Shown: positions 1-10,408, numbered from the stretch's first letter. The stretch is DNA of 64,000 nt from Helianthus annuus (GCF_002127325.2 NC_035440.2:71857819-71921818), one strand, 5' to 3'. Notes: generated from the sequence alone by a model not told the origin. A program made the numbers and translations.

Positions 1-3000
1 AAAATGAATAGTCTAACTTTTACTCGCCTTATGGCTAAAGAGTCAGATGTTTTCAAAACTGAAGCAAAGGGGAATCAGGAAATTTTAGATGAGTTTACAA
101 CTGCTCCTCAAACGTCTGTTGTTGAGCCCACTGTTATTGGTGATCACAACACTACAACCACTGCTGTGAAACCCCCACCAACAAAACTCAAAAATACCAA
201 AACAAAATCCAAAAAGCCTACCAAACCAGCAAAACGGGTCTTCTGGAAGATGAGATCCCAGAGGTTAACCCCGTGACAACACAGATGTCACTACAAACCA
301 CTGTTGCTACTTCCTCACAACATGTGGAAAGATCTCAACCCATAAACCAAACTCCCCATGATTCCTCACAAAAGGAACATGTTGTATTCACAAGGACACC
401 ACAATATGCTGTCATACCCTCATTTGAGAGTATACTTAAAAGCCCTTCTCCCGCGGCAATATCTCTTTCTACAGTAATCCCTTCATCTTCTATTCCACCA
501 AAGTTTGTAACACTGCTGCAAGCTATTGACATTCAGAGTGATAGCAATCCTTCTCACGAACACTTTACTGAGAGTTTAACTTCAACAATAGCTATGTCTG
601 AACCTTTTCAATTACCTAACCCAGAAATAGTTGAGGAGGCTACACCTCTTGAATTTCAGCAAATTCTTGATGGTATTTCAAGTGGAGCAGCTACTACAAA
701 TGTCAAATCCACTGATTTACATTTGGATAGTAGTTTCATCAGTCAGACTCCCTTGAAGGCAACCATTGTTGTGTCTATCAAGGTATCCACTGGTGAGTTC
801 AAGTTAACCACGGGTGAGATCACTAAGGTAACTACTAATGCAGAGGGAAGTCCCTAGAACTAAGAACAAGGGGCATCTGCTAATGAAAATTTGGAGATAC
901 CTCCTCTTTCAAAAGCAGATACAACCACCTCTGGTGGGAATTCAGATGATCCTATTAAGTTAGGTGATGGATTAAAATACCAGGATTTGACGGACATGAT
1001 ATCTAACTTGGAAACAACTGTTGCTGATATGAAAGATCAATTGAAGCAGTTGGTGGATGCTTTCAAAAGTCGACCTTCTCATCAGCAGTTATGCCAAGAG
1101 CTTTGGAATTCGGTACAACCCATTCTTGCAGCTCAAAAGGAACTGGCTGAGATTCAACTTAATTCCCACATGAAGCTAATTAGAGTTATGGTTGAAGCAA
1201 GATACAAAGACACACAGGCTGACATCAAGGGCATAAAAGAATGCATTGTAAAGTTAACTGGTACTACCCCTACACCTGTGTTTGAAAAAGAAGATGAAGA
1301 TGATGCTGATAAGAGGGAAAAGGATTCCATGAAAAACTTTGGCAAACCAACACCAAGGAATCAGCCAAAACAAAATCCAAAGGCTGCCAAGCAAACTTCT
1401 GCAAAATCTCCTGGAAAATCTGATACTGGTAAGAAAAAGGGAATTGATGATTCCGTTAATAAACAGACAGATAAGGAGATTGAACGAAAATAGAAGTGGA
1501 AGCATACAAAAGAGGAAGATGAAGTGCTCAACATTGAAACTTCAAATAGTAGAAAATCACAGAAAGATAACGAATCACCACCAGAAAAACCAACCACTGC
1601 TGCGAAACTCAAAACCACTGCTGAACCTAAGAAGTCGGATTCTGATACACCTAAAACAAAACTCTCACCACAAAAAGCACCTGTCAAAAAGCAGAATACC
1701 AAATCCTCATCACCACTGCCAACCACGACTGAAACAGTTGCTGATGCAACAAATGTTTCAGCATATGTTAAGACAACAATGGTTGAGACACCAGTTGTTT
1801 CAACAGTTGTTAGTCAATCCACTGATTCTACCCAATTTCAATTTCCATCACAATCAACCCTTACACTCATGGCACCTTTTTCTTCCCTAACTCATCCTTC
1901 TCCAAAATCTGTTTACACAAGAAAGAGAAAATTCATGGTGCGTGAAGAAGAGAAGGAAGATATACCCGCACCAATTCCGTTATCAGCTACTCCGTTCATT
2001 CAATTTTACACAGTTCAAGATGAGAAGAGAAGGAACTGCTTGCAGTTCAAGATGAAATGACTCAATTTTACACAGACGATGATCCATCGAAAAGAACCTT
2101 CCCATCTCTTCAGGGATTTGAAACTCCAAAGAATATTTATGAATATGTGAAGCTAAAGGGCAAGCATGTAGAAGATAAGGCAAATGAAGAGTGTAAAGGG
2201 CTAGGAGACATTAATTTATCAGCTCGCATGCAACATTGGCTTGGTGAAGTCAAGAAGCTGGAAGATTTTGCTAGAGACCTGAGTAAGAATATGTCAAATC
2301 TGTCACCAAATGCTGAGCTAGAAAAGACATTAAGAAATGATTTCTTGAACACTATCATGGAAACCAAGCCCTACGAAGCCTACAGATCTGATTTCAAAGA
2401 CTGGCCCCGTGAGGCTCTTAATGAGGAAGTTAATAGAATTGAAAAGATGAATAAAGATCCTCAAATGCCAAAATCTGCTCCCAACTGGAAACAATACAAA
2501 AAGGTTGAAGTGGATGAAGTGTTTAAGTATAAGAGAATGAAGGCAGAACTTGTAGCAGCTAAGGTTGGGACTGCTAGACATATTGGAACATGGACTAAGC
2601 AGTCTATTGATCTAGCTTGCAGTAGGTTAGAAGAGCGAAGAAAAACAGATCCATCCCTTTCTAAAAAGCCAGTATACAAAGATGAAACGAAGGTTATACG
2701 TCGGCAGACCGTTACATCTAAAAAGCTGTTCTCATCAGCAGATGTATCCATTGCTGCCTTGGACCAAAGAAAAAGATAACAACTGATGGATGAGGAAGAT
2801 GAAAATAGGTATGCTGAGCACAGAAAAGAGTCTATCAGAAATCAGTTACGATATGGATTGGATGATGCTTCATTGAAATTACAAGCTCAAGTTGCTCAAA
2901 CACTTCAGAAGTTGGCAAGCAGGCCTCAATTGCCAAACGCCTCTCAAATAAAACTTCTCACAAGAAACCCATCAGACTCAAAAATACTAAAGTGGAAGTC

Positions 3001-3205
3001 TGACAAACAGACCCATGAATTGACTTTGATGAAGTCTGATGGTAGTGTTGAAAAGATATCAAGGGAGAATGCACTTGGTCTGAATCCAATTGACCTCCAA
3101 GATCTTTTTAACCTTCAGCTTGATAGGGATGAAGATGATACTAATTCTTTGGATTTTGAGCTCCAATTCAAAGGGCAAATCCGGGAAATGTTGATGAGAG
3201 AATAG
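1..3205 (+). pseudogene. Copia-type 3' accessory ORF, broken; 5' end outside window
   Basis: A chain of open stretches in shifting frames (4-276, 273-857, 891-1493, 1524-2060, 2057-2779, 2786-3205) forms one broken gene. Its start (SLTFTRLMAK) matches the segment near 45,420 (SNETFTRMMAK), and later blocks such as VEARYKDTQADIKGIK match VNARYQDTHAEVKAIK at about 28,280 and DARYQDTQAEVKAIK at about 46,510. It is therefore a third copy of the accessory ORF found at 26,535 and 44,741. The middle is rich in Thr, Ser, Pro and Lys, and the C-terminal third is charged and probably helical. In copia elements of the SIRE type an ORF lies between RNase H and the 3' LTR; I infer that origin. Function is unknown. 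No PPT or LTR follows the stop at 3,205, unlike the copy ending near 47,960. Confidence 0.6.
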
Positions 3206-3734
3206 AGAAAAGCTGATTTCTAAAATCTGCTGATTCCTTGATTTAGTTTTGCTGAAAGTTGTTGAGGCAGGTGATTGTGTTTTTGTAGTTAACGTTTGTT
3301 GAACTTTAAGTTTTATTCAAATTCTATGAAGTACGTATGTCTATAAACAGTTTATATTGTCTTTTTGCCGATAATCTATGTTTATAGTTGTCTTTTAGCT
3401 ATAATAGATAACACGTTTTGGTACAATATCTATGCACGTATCTATATGTTCTATTATTATGTGTTATGCATGCTTGTCTAAGAAACGACTCGTGTTTGCA
3501 GCTCTCATTTTTAATGAGAGTACTAAATTCTTTGCTAATAACATTATTCTCTTAATATCTGTATACTAACCTTTGTAATTTCTGTTGACTGACCTTTTTA
3601 ACATAGGTTGACTAACATGCATATCTGTTTACTATCTATCCATCTGGCAAGCTCTGTTGCAGATAATGGATAAATTTTTTTAGTAAAGTCTGTTGGAAAG
3701 CAACAGAGGTTTTTAACAGTTAATAGACAACAGT
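3206..3734. other. AT-rich spacer, no gene seen
   Basis: No coding signal. Around 3,465-3,500 a short stretch (GTTATGCATG, then AAGAAACGACTCGTGTTTGCA) resembles the Helitron 3' subterminal sequence at 4,370-4,408, so this spacer probably belongs to the same Helitron-like unit. Confidence 0.4.
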
Positions 3735-3867
3735 AGTTTGCTATCAACATAATGGAATTGCTGTTGAATAAACCTATTGACCATTAGTGTATATCAATTT
3801 TATAAGTCTGCACTAATTATTTTTTTTACTCTCTGTCAATATGGGCTATGCATGGTTTTCTAAGAAA
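3735..3867 (+). repeat. Direct repeat of a Helitron subterminal block (copy 1)
   Basis: This 130-bp block (GTAGTTTGCTATCAACATAA to TATGCATGGTTTTCTAAGAA) recurs at about 4,258-4,391 with few differences. The second copy leads directly into the Helitron 3' hairpin; this one leads into the ACAGATGTT array. Confidence 0.6.
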
Positions 3868-4152
3868 CAGATGTTTGTGCTTAAACATATATTTGGTCAT
3901 AAACAGATGTTTCACCTTAAACAGATGTTTTGCCTTAAACAGATGTTTGGCCTTCTATATCTGATATTTGGACTTAAACAGATGTTTGGCCATAAACAGA
4001 TCTGTGGCGTTAAACCAAACATCTGTTTAAGGTCAACATCTGTTTGACTACTGGTCAACATCTGATTGACTTTTGGTCAACATCTGTTTGAATTTTGGTC
4101 AACATCTCATTTAGTATTCAACAGAACTTTGAATAACTCAACATCTGTTCAA
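3866..4152. repeat. Inverted array of ACAGATGTT / ACATCTGTT units
   Basis: From 3,866 to about 4,000 the unit AAACAGATGTTTGGCCTT is repeated in direct orientation about eight times with variation. From 4,016 to about 4,150 the complementary unit CAACATCTGTTTGACTTTTGGT is repeated about five times. The two half-arrays face each other: CCTTAAACAGATGTTTGG has its exact reverse complement at about 4,015, so the region can fold into long hairpins. The same ACATCTGTT word is frequent in the copia accessory ORF and its leader elsewhere in the window. Confidence 0.75.
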
Positions 4153-4257
4153 TTTGTTGTTTCGTTTTCTTGAATTCTATGTAATTTTGTAAAGTAGTAC
4201 AAAAACAAACATTTTTACAAAATCCTAAGTCACCCTATCATTAAAGTAATTTTGTAA

Positions 4258-4391
4258 AGTAGTTTGCTCTCAACATAATGGAATTGCTGTTGAATAAAGC
4301 TATTGATCATTAATTTATATCAATTTTGTAAGTCTGCAGTAATTATTTTTTTACTCTCTGTCAATATATGTTATGCATGGTTTTCTAAGAA
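4258..4391 (+). repeat. Direct repeat of a Helitron subterminal block (copy 2)
   Basis: Second copy of the block at 3,735-3,867. It runs straight into the hairpin and CTAG end of the Helitron 3' terminus. Confidence 0.6.
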
Positions 4392-4394
4392 ACG

Positions 4395-4425
4395 ACCCGT
4401 GTTTGCACACGGGTCTTACCGCTAG
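4395..4425 (+). mobile_element. Helitron 3' terminus (hairpin plus CTAG)
   Basis: ACCCGTG (4,395-4,401) pairs with CACGGGT (4,408-4,414) around a six-base loop. CTAG follows at 4,422-4,425 and then T. A GC-rich hairpin 5-12 bases before CTRR, with T as the next host base, is the standard Helitron 3' end. The 5' end of this element was not found; it may lie left of the window, in which case the accessory ORF at 1-3,205 would be inside it. Confidence 0.7.
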
Positions 4426-5367
4426 TCTACTATAATAAAAGAAACCAAGTTTTGGACACGTGTCATTCATAGAAGGTATCCTCAAAATTATACTTATTTT
4501 ATATTAACTAAATACATAAATAATAAATTAATATTAAATATTATCATGCTTTAATAAAATATTATCCTCAAATCTAAATTGTTAATTTAATATATTTTTA
4601 AAACAAATATATCTCTTTCCTACTTATCTTATATTAAATATATAAATAATAAATTAATATTAAATGTTATCTTAATTTATTAAAAATCTAACTTTTTTTA
4701 TTAATTGGTATACAAAATTATATTTATTCAACTCGTGTAAAACGCGGGGTTTTTAAAAATATAACTTTTTTTATTATTTACTATACAAAGTTACATTTAT
4801 ATAACACGTGTAATACACGAAGTTTTTAAAGATATAACTTTTTATCATTTGCTATGTAAAATTAGATTTATTCAACACGTGTAATACACGGGGTTTTTAA
4901 GGATACAATTTTTTTATTATTTGGTAGATTTTTCAACCGACTATACACGGGTTTTTTAAAGATACGACGTTTTTAGTTTTTAATAAACAAAATTACATTT
5001 ATTTAATATGTGTAATACACATGGTTTTTAAAGATATAACTCTTTTTTAGATCTATTCAACACGTGTAACATACGGGGTTTTTAAGGATGTAATATTTTT
5101 ATTATTTGGTAGATTTATTCAACCCGATTATACACGAGTTTTTTAAAGATACGACGTTTTTAGTATTTAGTATACAAAATTACATTTATTTAATCTGTGT
5201 AATACACATGATTTTTAAAGATATAACTATTTTTTATTATTTGATATATAAAATTATATTTATTTAATCCGTAAAATATACGAGGTTCATAAAGATATAA
5301 TTTTTTATTATTTAATATAGAAAATTACATTTATTCAACCCGTGTAATACACAGTGTTCTAACCTAG
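4426..5367 (+). mobile_element. Short non-autonomous Helitron with internal hairpin-bearing repeats
   Basis: The 5' end TCTACTATAATAAAAG (TC plus an AT-rich start) begins at the T directly after the previous Helitron's CTAG. The 3' end is a decayed hairpin (ACCCGTGTAATACACAGTG) followed by CTAG at 5,364-5,367 and T. No Rep/helicase ORF is present. The interior is a degenerate tandem array. Removing it leaves TTATATTGTAATTG at 5,368, which matches the intact LTR sequence at 10,205, so it inserted into that LTR between A and T. The left half of the LTR is missing. Confidence 0.65.
4735..5350 (+). repeat. Tandem array of about 60-80 bp units inside the Helitron
   Basis: Units carry CACGTGTAATACACGGGGTT followed by TTTAAAGATATAACTTTTTTA and a short AT tract ending in TTTATTCAAC. 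About eight degenerate copies can be followed. Each unit holds a version of the element's own 3' terminal hairpin, so the array looks like repeated copies of the Helitron terminus. Confidence 0.65.
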
Positions 5368-5578
5368 TTATATTGTAATTGATTAGGAAAAGTTTAATTA
5401 TCTTGGAGAGCAAGTTTAGTAGTACTATAAAGAGAGGTCTAGATTATTACTTTTATTTGTCGCTTTTCTTTGTTAGTTCGTAAGTTCGTTTGACTGAAGA
5501 GAAATAGTCCTGGGTTTTTCCCCCAATATCTCGTGGTCTTGATTGTTGATACGATTGTTTGAACCGTCAGGGCCAACA
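5368..5578 (+). mobile_element. Truncated 5' LTR (copia-like gag-only element)
   Basis: This aligns with 10,204-10,408 (ATATTGTAATTGATTAGG, then TTATCTTGGAGAGCAAG, GATACGATTGTTT) and ends in AACA directly before a tRNA primer site. A TATA box (TATAAAGA) lies at about 5,426. The upstream part of the LTR is missing, replaced by the Helitron. Confidence 0.8.
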
Positions 5579-5580
5579 AT

Positions 5581-5592
5581 TGGTATCAGAGC
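5581..5592 (+). promoter_or_regulatory. Primer binding site, initiator tRNA-Met type
   Basis: TGGTATCAGAGC, complementary to the 3' end of plant initiator tRNA-Met, begins two bases after the LTR end. It marks the start of reverse transcription and fixes the plus-strand orientation of this element. Confidence 0.85.
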
Positions 5593-5823
5593 GGATGATT
5601 AAAACCTGTGAGATGAAGAAGATTGATCGAGCAAGAGAAAGACCGAGCAACCGAACCAACGTGACGAACAAAGCCACGTGTATGATTGTTTGAAGCCTTA
5701 AACCAGTGATTGGTTCAAAGGAATTGTGCAAAACAATCTGGTATGATATTGATTATGCGATAAGAAGCGATAGGCGGAAGCCACTATGACTTGGAAAGAA
5801 CCAAGTGACTTTTTTTAGCCTTA

Positions 5824-6188
5824 GGCCATGTGTAGTCATAAAACCCTTTTGTGGGCGTTATGCGACACGTGTCGTGCCACGTCACACAGGGGCTTTATGG
5901 GGCGTTATGTCACTAGAACCCGTAGTCATAAAGCCCCTACTTCATCATAACCAAAGTGTAAAATACAGGGACCAAAGTGTAAAATGCAGGGACCAAAGTG
6001 TTTTAATGCAGGGACCAAAGTGTAAAATGCAGGGACCAAAGTGGAAAATGCAGAACATTTAAACCCTTTCTCGCGCCGCGAAAATTTTCACGCCATTTGA
6101 TTTTTTTTGGGCATAGCGCCCAGGGGGGTGGTGTGGGCGGCGCTATGTGGGCGCTATAGCCCCACTTCGCGCCCCACTACGTTCAACC
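5824..6188. mobile_element. PIF/Harbinger-like MITE, 365 bp
   Basis: It is flanked by TTA on both sides (5,821-5,823 and 6,189-6,191), the PIF/Harbinger target preference. The ends share GG..GTAGT when inverted (GGCCATGTGTAGT versus GGTTGAACGTAGT). GGGCGTTATG and GGCGCTATG words near both ends are typical of this MITE class. It sits in the leader of the copia-like element and encodes no protein. Confidence 0.5.
5949..6054 (+). repeat. Short tandem array, unit GGGACCAAAGTGTAAAATGCA
   Basis: Five to six copies of a 21-bp unit, inside the MITE. The last copies vary (TTTTAATGCA, GGAAAATGCA). Confidence 0.85.
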
Positions 6189-6428
6189 TTATGTTTTGTG
6201 TAAATCAACAGAGAAAAGCAAGGAATATAATTCGTAGTAACTTGAGATTCAAATTGAAGAATTAAAAAAAAAAAAATTGGTGGAATTCAAAAATAATAAA
6301 TTGTGATAAGATTAAAGTCAAATAGGTTGTTTTAGTTCGATCAGAGAGCATGGTGGAAATAATTTGACAGAATTTCTTTTGGCGGTTTCGGTATAATTAA
6401 ATAAAGGAGTGTTCATAATAAACACATG
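6189..6428. other. Leader of the copia-like element, no gene seen
   Basis: AT-rich sequence with an A-run near 6,262. No supportable ORF. Confidence 0.4.
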
Positions 6429-8226
6429 TTAATATCTTATTCTTACATCGTATATACAGGCCGTATAACATTATACAGCCTGTATACACCATGAGAAAAT
6501 AAACTTTGATTGTATACAATGTATACGACAGTTTTATACGGACCGTATAAGATTATACGGCTCGTATACATCGGATTTCCTTTTTTTTAAGTTAATATTC
6601 ACAAATTAAGGTTTCGATTTCCTACTTTTAATATTCACAAATTTCGATTTCCTATGGAAACGGTGGCTATGGAAAGAAAGGCTATTAGAGAGAACTAGCC
6701 ATTCTCATCTTTCACCAACAAGATCCAAATAGTCTATGTTCAACACCAAATCTCATTTGACCTGTTATCAAGATGGTGGACCGCAACACCCGGGTTCCAC
6801 CAATTTCCCTAGCGCCAACCGACGAAAGACGACTTTTAACTATCAAGGGAAATTGTTTTCAGTTTTCTTTTTACTTTGAAACAAATCCCATTTCATCAAA
6901 GAGAAAGAAAACTCAGACAAACGACCAGTTGATAAACATAAAGCAACAACAAAAGCAATGGTGCATTTTTGTTACCAAAGCACGCAGCACCACAGCTACC
7001 AACAATTAAGATTGCGATTCAACATCACTTGGGCCTGGCGCAAAGTTATTTTCAGTATCAAAGACAACTGATGTCTTTTTTACTTTGAAACGAGGGTTTA
7101 ACAAAGATGAAGACCAAAGATGAAGACAAAGATGAAGACGAAGAAACGAGGGTTTAACAACAACAAAAACCCCACGAATCACAGATCAACCAAACAAAAA
7201 ATCCACTGACAATCGCACCCAGAAAAAATCATTCGCACATACGGCGTCGATCTATGTCTCCAACCATCCACATAACCACTTCAACAATGTTGGTGGACAT
7301 TAATTAATGTTGAAATCTTTTCCACCCAAGATTGGACTTCAAAACAAGAACTTTTCATAACAAGAAACCTTAAACACAACGTTTCAAAATAAAATCTACA
7401 AACCATAACAAAGTCCTAATCACCAATTACAATTACTCAAACTTCTCATTTTCTAGTTCTCGAAGAATCTCGTTCCGTATTCTCTCATTTTCTAGTTCTT
7501 GAAAAATCTGGTTCCGTATTTTCTCCTTTTCTAGTTCTCGAAGAATCTTGTTCCGTATTTTCTACTTTTCTAGTTCTCGAAGAATCTCGTTAAGGTAATG
7601 ATAGGTGTCAATGACAATTGTCAATCAAAGTCACACAAGGCAATTAAACCTTACAAACACCATCTAAAACTTATATAATATACTTCATATATTAAATATA
7701 AAATAAGTAAAATATATTCCACCATTCATTGCTTCACTTGACCCAAAAGATGATAACTTTCACCAAAAAGTTTATAATAAAACTTCAAGCATTCTGAACC
7801 CTAGCTACAAACAACCCAACAAACTCCGGATACTGAAAACCTTCAGCAATCATACTCTCAGTACTCTCACACACCCACTGTCGTCGCCACCAAACAAACT
7901 CCGTATACTGAAAATGCTATCTAAAGAATTACTAAAATTTATTAAACGGTTGTTCGGTTTTACACAAAAAAAAAAAAAAACTTATATACGGGTCGTATAA
8001 CATTATACGGCCCGTATACATAAAAACCCAAAAATCTGATCAAACCTCACAAAAATAAACACATATGGTCGTATAACATTATATTGCTCGTATACAATTG
8101 TATACGGATCGTATAATGTATATGGCCCGTATACATGTAAGCCTTTATTCTGTGCAAAAGCATCCTATCGGGCCGTATACGGTTATACGACTCGTATACA
8201 CTAGGGATGTGAAAATAAGATTATAG
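6429..8226. mobile_element. Putative 1.8-kb TIR element with CGTATAA palindromes at both ends
   Basis: The left end (AATATCTTATTCTTACATC at about 6,431) and right end (GATGTGAAAATAAGATTATA at 8,206-8,225) are imperfect inverted repeats of the same sequence that terminates the small MITE at 55,931-56,074. Just inside each end lie palindromic blocks of the form CGTATAAcATTATACG (6,449-6,572; 7,985-8,022; 8,067-8,200). No transposase is visible. The interior includes a small ORF at 6,773-7,009 that I do not regard as real. TSD not resolved. Confidence 0.4.
7443..7597 (+). repeat. Four tandem copies of a 39-bp unit
   Basis: Unit: TTTTCTAGTTCTCGAAGAAT plus CTCGTTCCGTATTTTCTC, four copies with few substitutions. 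No coding value. Confidence 0.85.
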
Positions 8227-8559
8227 GGGTGTGAGAATAGTCCATGCCATTGTTAATTTTTAACGGAAAGCTAACAAGAAATAAAAAAGAGAGGAAGCAA
8301 GCATAGTGGTGAAGCAACTTTTTGCCATCGTTTTTTATTAATGATTGTTCAGAATACAGATAAGTAGTGTTCAACAAAGTTTTTTTCAGAGATTTTGGTT
8401 CGGGTTTGTTTGCGTAGAAAGATAAAAAGACAGAAAGATAGAAAGGATAAGAAAAGTTTTTGGTGTTTGGTTATTTAGTGGAAATTGTTTTCGGGATCGG
8501 GAACCAGTTCCAACTAAAAATAGCAAACTATAAAAGAATCGAAAAACAGAAAAGGCACG
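8227..8559 (+). other. Leader sequence before gag remnant
   Basis: No gene. The stretch leads into the gag start at 8,560 and is probably original leader of the copia-like element. Confidence 0.35.
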
Positions 8560-9698
8560 ATGATAATTGGGGGCCTTCCAGTATTAACGACATCGAACTA
8601 CAAAGTATGGTCGACCAAGATGGAGGGATTCTTGAAAGACTATGGTTTTTGGGACGTTATTGAACCTACAGTCGGCGTAGCTGTAAATGAAAGGAAGATG
8701 TACACCGTATTAGGGTACATATGCGAAACCCTACTGGAAGACATCTTAGTACAAATTGGAATACTCATGAATGCTGAGGAAGTATGGCGTGCTTTGAAGA
8801 TTCGGCATCTTGGAATTGATCATGTACGAAAGGAAGAACAGGAAAAAGCAGCTCAAGAAGCCGTTGAGAAAAAAAAGAGTGGATGAGATCGCTGAGAAAG
8901 AAAGATTGGATGTCATTGTTCAAGAAGAACAAGCACGTAAGACAGAAGCTCAGGAAGCTATAGAGAAAGAAGAAGCTTTGCAAGCTAATTTGGAAAGTGA
9001 AGAAAAAGAAAGATTGAATAAAGAAAAATTGCTTTGGAAAAAGAAGAGAAAAGGTTGAATCTTCAGGTATGTTTTCCTGACTCAAACAACCATGAAGATG
9101 AAGAAACTGTTAAGATCAATTTGCGGCAACGAAGCAAGAAATCTGCTATTGATCATGATGATGAGAGAAAGGATCTAGTACTGAACGAAAGGAATGATGC
9201 ATCTGCACACTTAGAATCGTATGTGAAAGTCAATAGTCGAGCATCTGTTGAAGAAAAATCTGAAAGGAATGAAAAGTTCAGAAGAATAGTCAGAAAGAAA
9301 AGCCCAACAGGGTTTGACAAAGAAAGAAAGGCTAACCCAACTACGAGTTTTGGGTCAAAGTCGGATGGCCAAGATTGTTTGGATAAACAAAAAAGAAAAG
9401 AAAAGTGAGGAAAAATAACTTGTCAATTGAACAAGTGATGCAACAAATATTTGAAGATAGAAAAGTTCAAGAAAAGAAAGTGATGAATGAATTTCCATCT
9501 GAGATAAATGTAGATGGTTTGAATGATGAACGTGAAGAACCTGTTAAACAGGTTTGTTACAAACAAATGAAAAGAAAGAATAAAGACGGACCAATGATAA
9601 AAATTGAAGAGTTGAGAGTGCTATTTGGAATTCAAGAGCTTGGCGATACAAAGTTAAGAAAGTTTGAGTCAGGTTTTAGGATTAAGGGGGAATGTTGA
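8560..9698 (+). pseudogene. Decayed gag (DUF4219/UBN2 type) of a gag-only element
   Basis: The first block (8,560-8,886) begins MIIGGLPVLTTSNYKVWSTK, the usual start of copia-type gag (short leader, then SNY.VW..KM), and continues through YICETLLEDI and NAEEVWRAL. A frameshift in an A-run near 8,871 moves the reading into 8,810-9,058, then 9,034-9,408 and 9,405-9,698. These are Glu/Lys-rich coiled-coil-like stretches with no zinc knuckle and no protease, integrase or RT. The last stop lies at the 3' LTR boundary, just after the PPT, so the element carries gag only and pol is absent. It is non-functional as it stands. Confidence 0.6.
9680..9692 (+). promoter_or_regulatory. Polypurine tract
   Basis: AAGGGGGAA lies directly before the TGTTGAAAG start of the 3' LTR. 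Confidence 0.75.
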
Positions 9699-10408
9699 AA
9701 GTTAATCCTAAAACTCATATGAGTTGAAAGTTGAAATGTTAAGGTGAAAGTTTGATTTAATTAATTTTTTTTTATTAAAGGTTGATTTATTTTAGGTAAT
9801 TACATGGTTGTAAAACAAGGTTTTTAAGGCCGAGTACTTCCCGAGTAGTCGCTACAAGGCAGGCTGCCGAGGCGACTTTCTTTGACTCCGCCTAATTACT
9901 CGGAGTCGGTCAAACGCGGTCAACCTCGACCAGAATTGGATCTAGTAGGTCAACTCAGGCCTACTTTGACTTAAATAATAATATAACATAATTTCTATGC
10001 ATATCATATTAAAGAATGAATATCATTTTCACGTATTTTGTTATAAATATTAGTAAATTTGTGTTATTTGACATATATTTAATCTCCAAAAAGTAATTTC
10101 TTTATAATTTAACATGTTCGAGTACTCTCCGCGTAGACCGAGTACTCTCAACTCCCCGGTCGACCGACTAGGGAGCGCCTAGCGACTTTTGCAACCATGG
10201 GTAATTATATTGTAATTGATTAGGAAATGTTTAATTATCTTGGAGAGCAAGTTTAGTAGTACTATAAATAAATGTCTAGATTATTACTTTTATTTGTCTC
10301 TTTTCTTTGTAAGTTCGTATGATTAAATAGAAAAAGTTATGTGTTTGTTCCTCCAATATTTCGTGTTCTTGTTTGTTGATACGATTGTTTAAACCGTCTA
10401 GACCAATA
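9693..10408 (+). mobile_element. 3' LTR of the copia-like gag-only element, with a MITE inside
   Basis: It starts TGTTGAAAGTTAATCC after the PPT and ends GACCAATA, aligned with the CCAACA end of the 5' copy. After removing the 397-bp hAT MITE plus one 8-bp TSD copy, the LTR would be about 311 bp. A TATA box (TATAAATA) sits at 10,264-10,271. Confidence 0.75.
9803..10199. mobile_element. hAT-type MITE (copy 1), TSD GGTAATTA
   Basis: Inverted ends CATGGTTGTAAAA / TTTTGCAACCATG, with a perfect 8-bp duplication GGTAATTA at 9,795-9,802 and 10,200-10,207. Removing it restores TTTAGGTAATTATATTG, which agrees with the other LTR. It is rich in CGAGTACTC-type words and non-coding. Same family as 13,148-13,321 and 53,001-53,172. 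Confidence 0.88.

Noticed and set aside
6773..7009. 78-codon ORF (MVDRNTRVPPISLAPTDERR...)
   Set aside because: No recognisable domain, no neighbour in frame, AT-rich end; probably chance.
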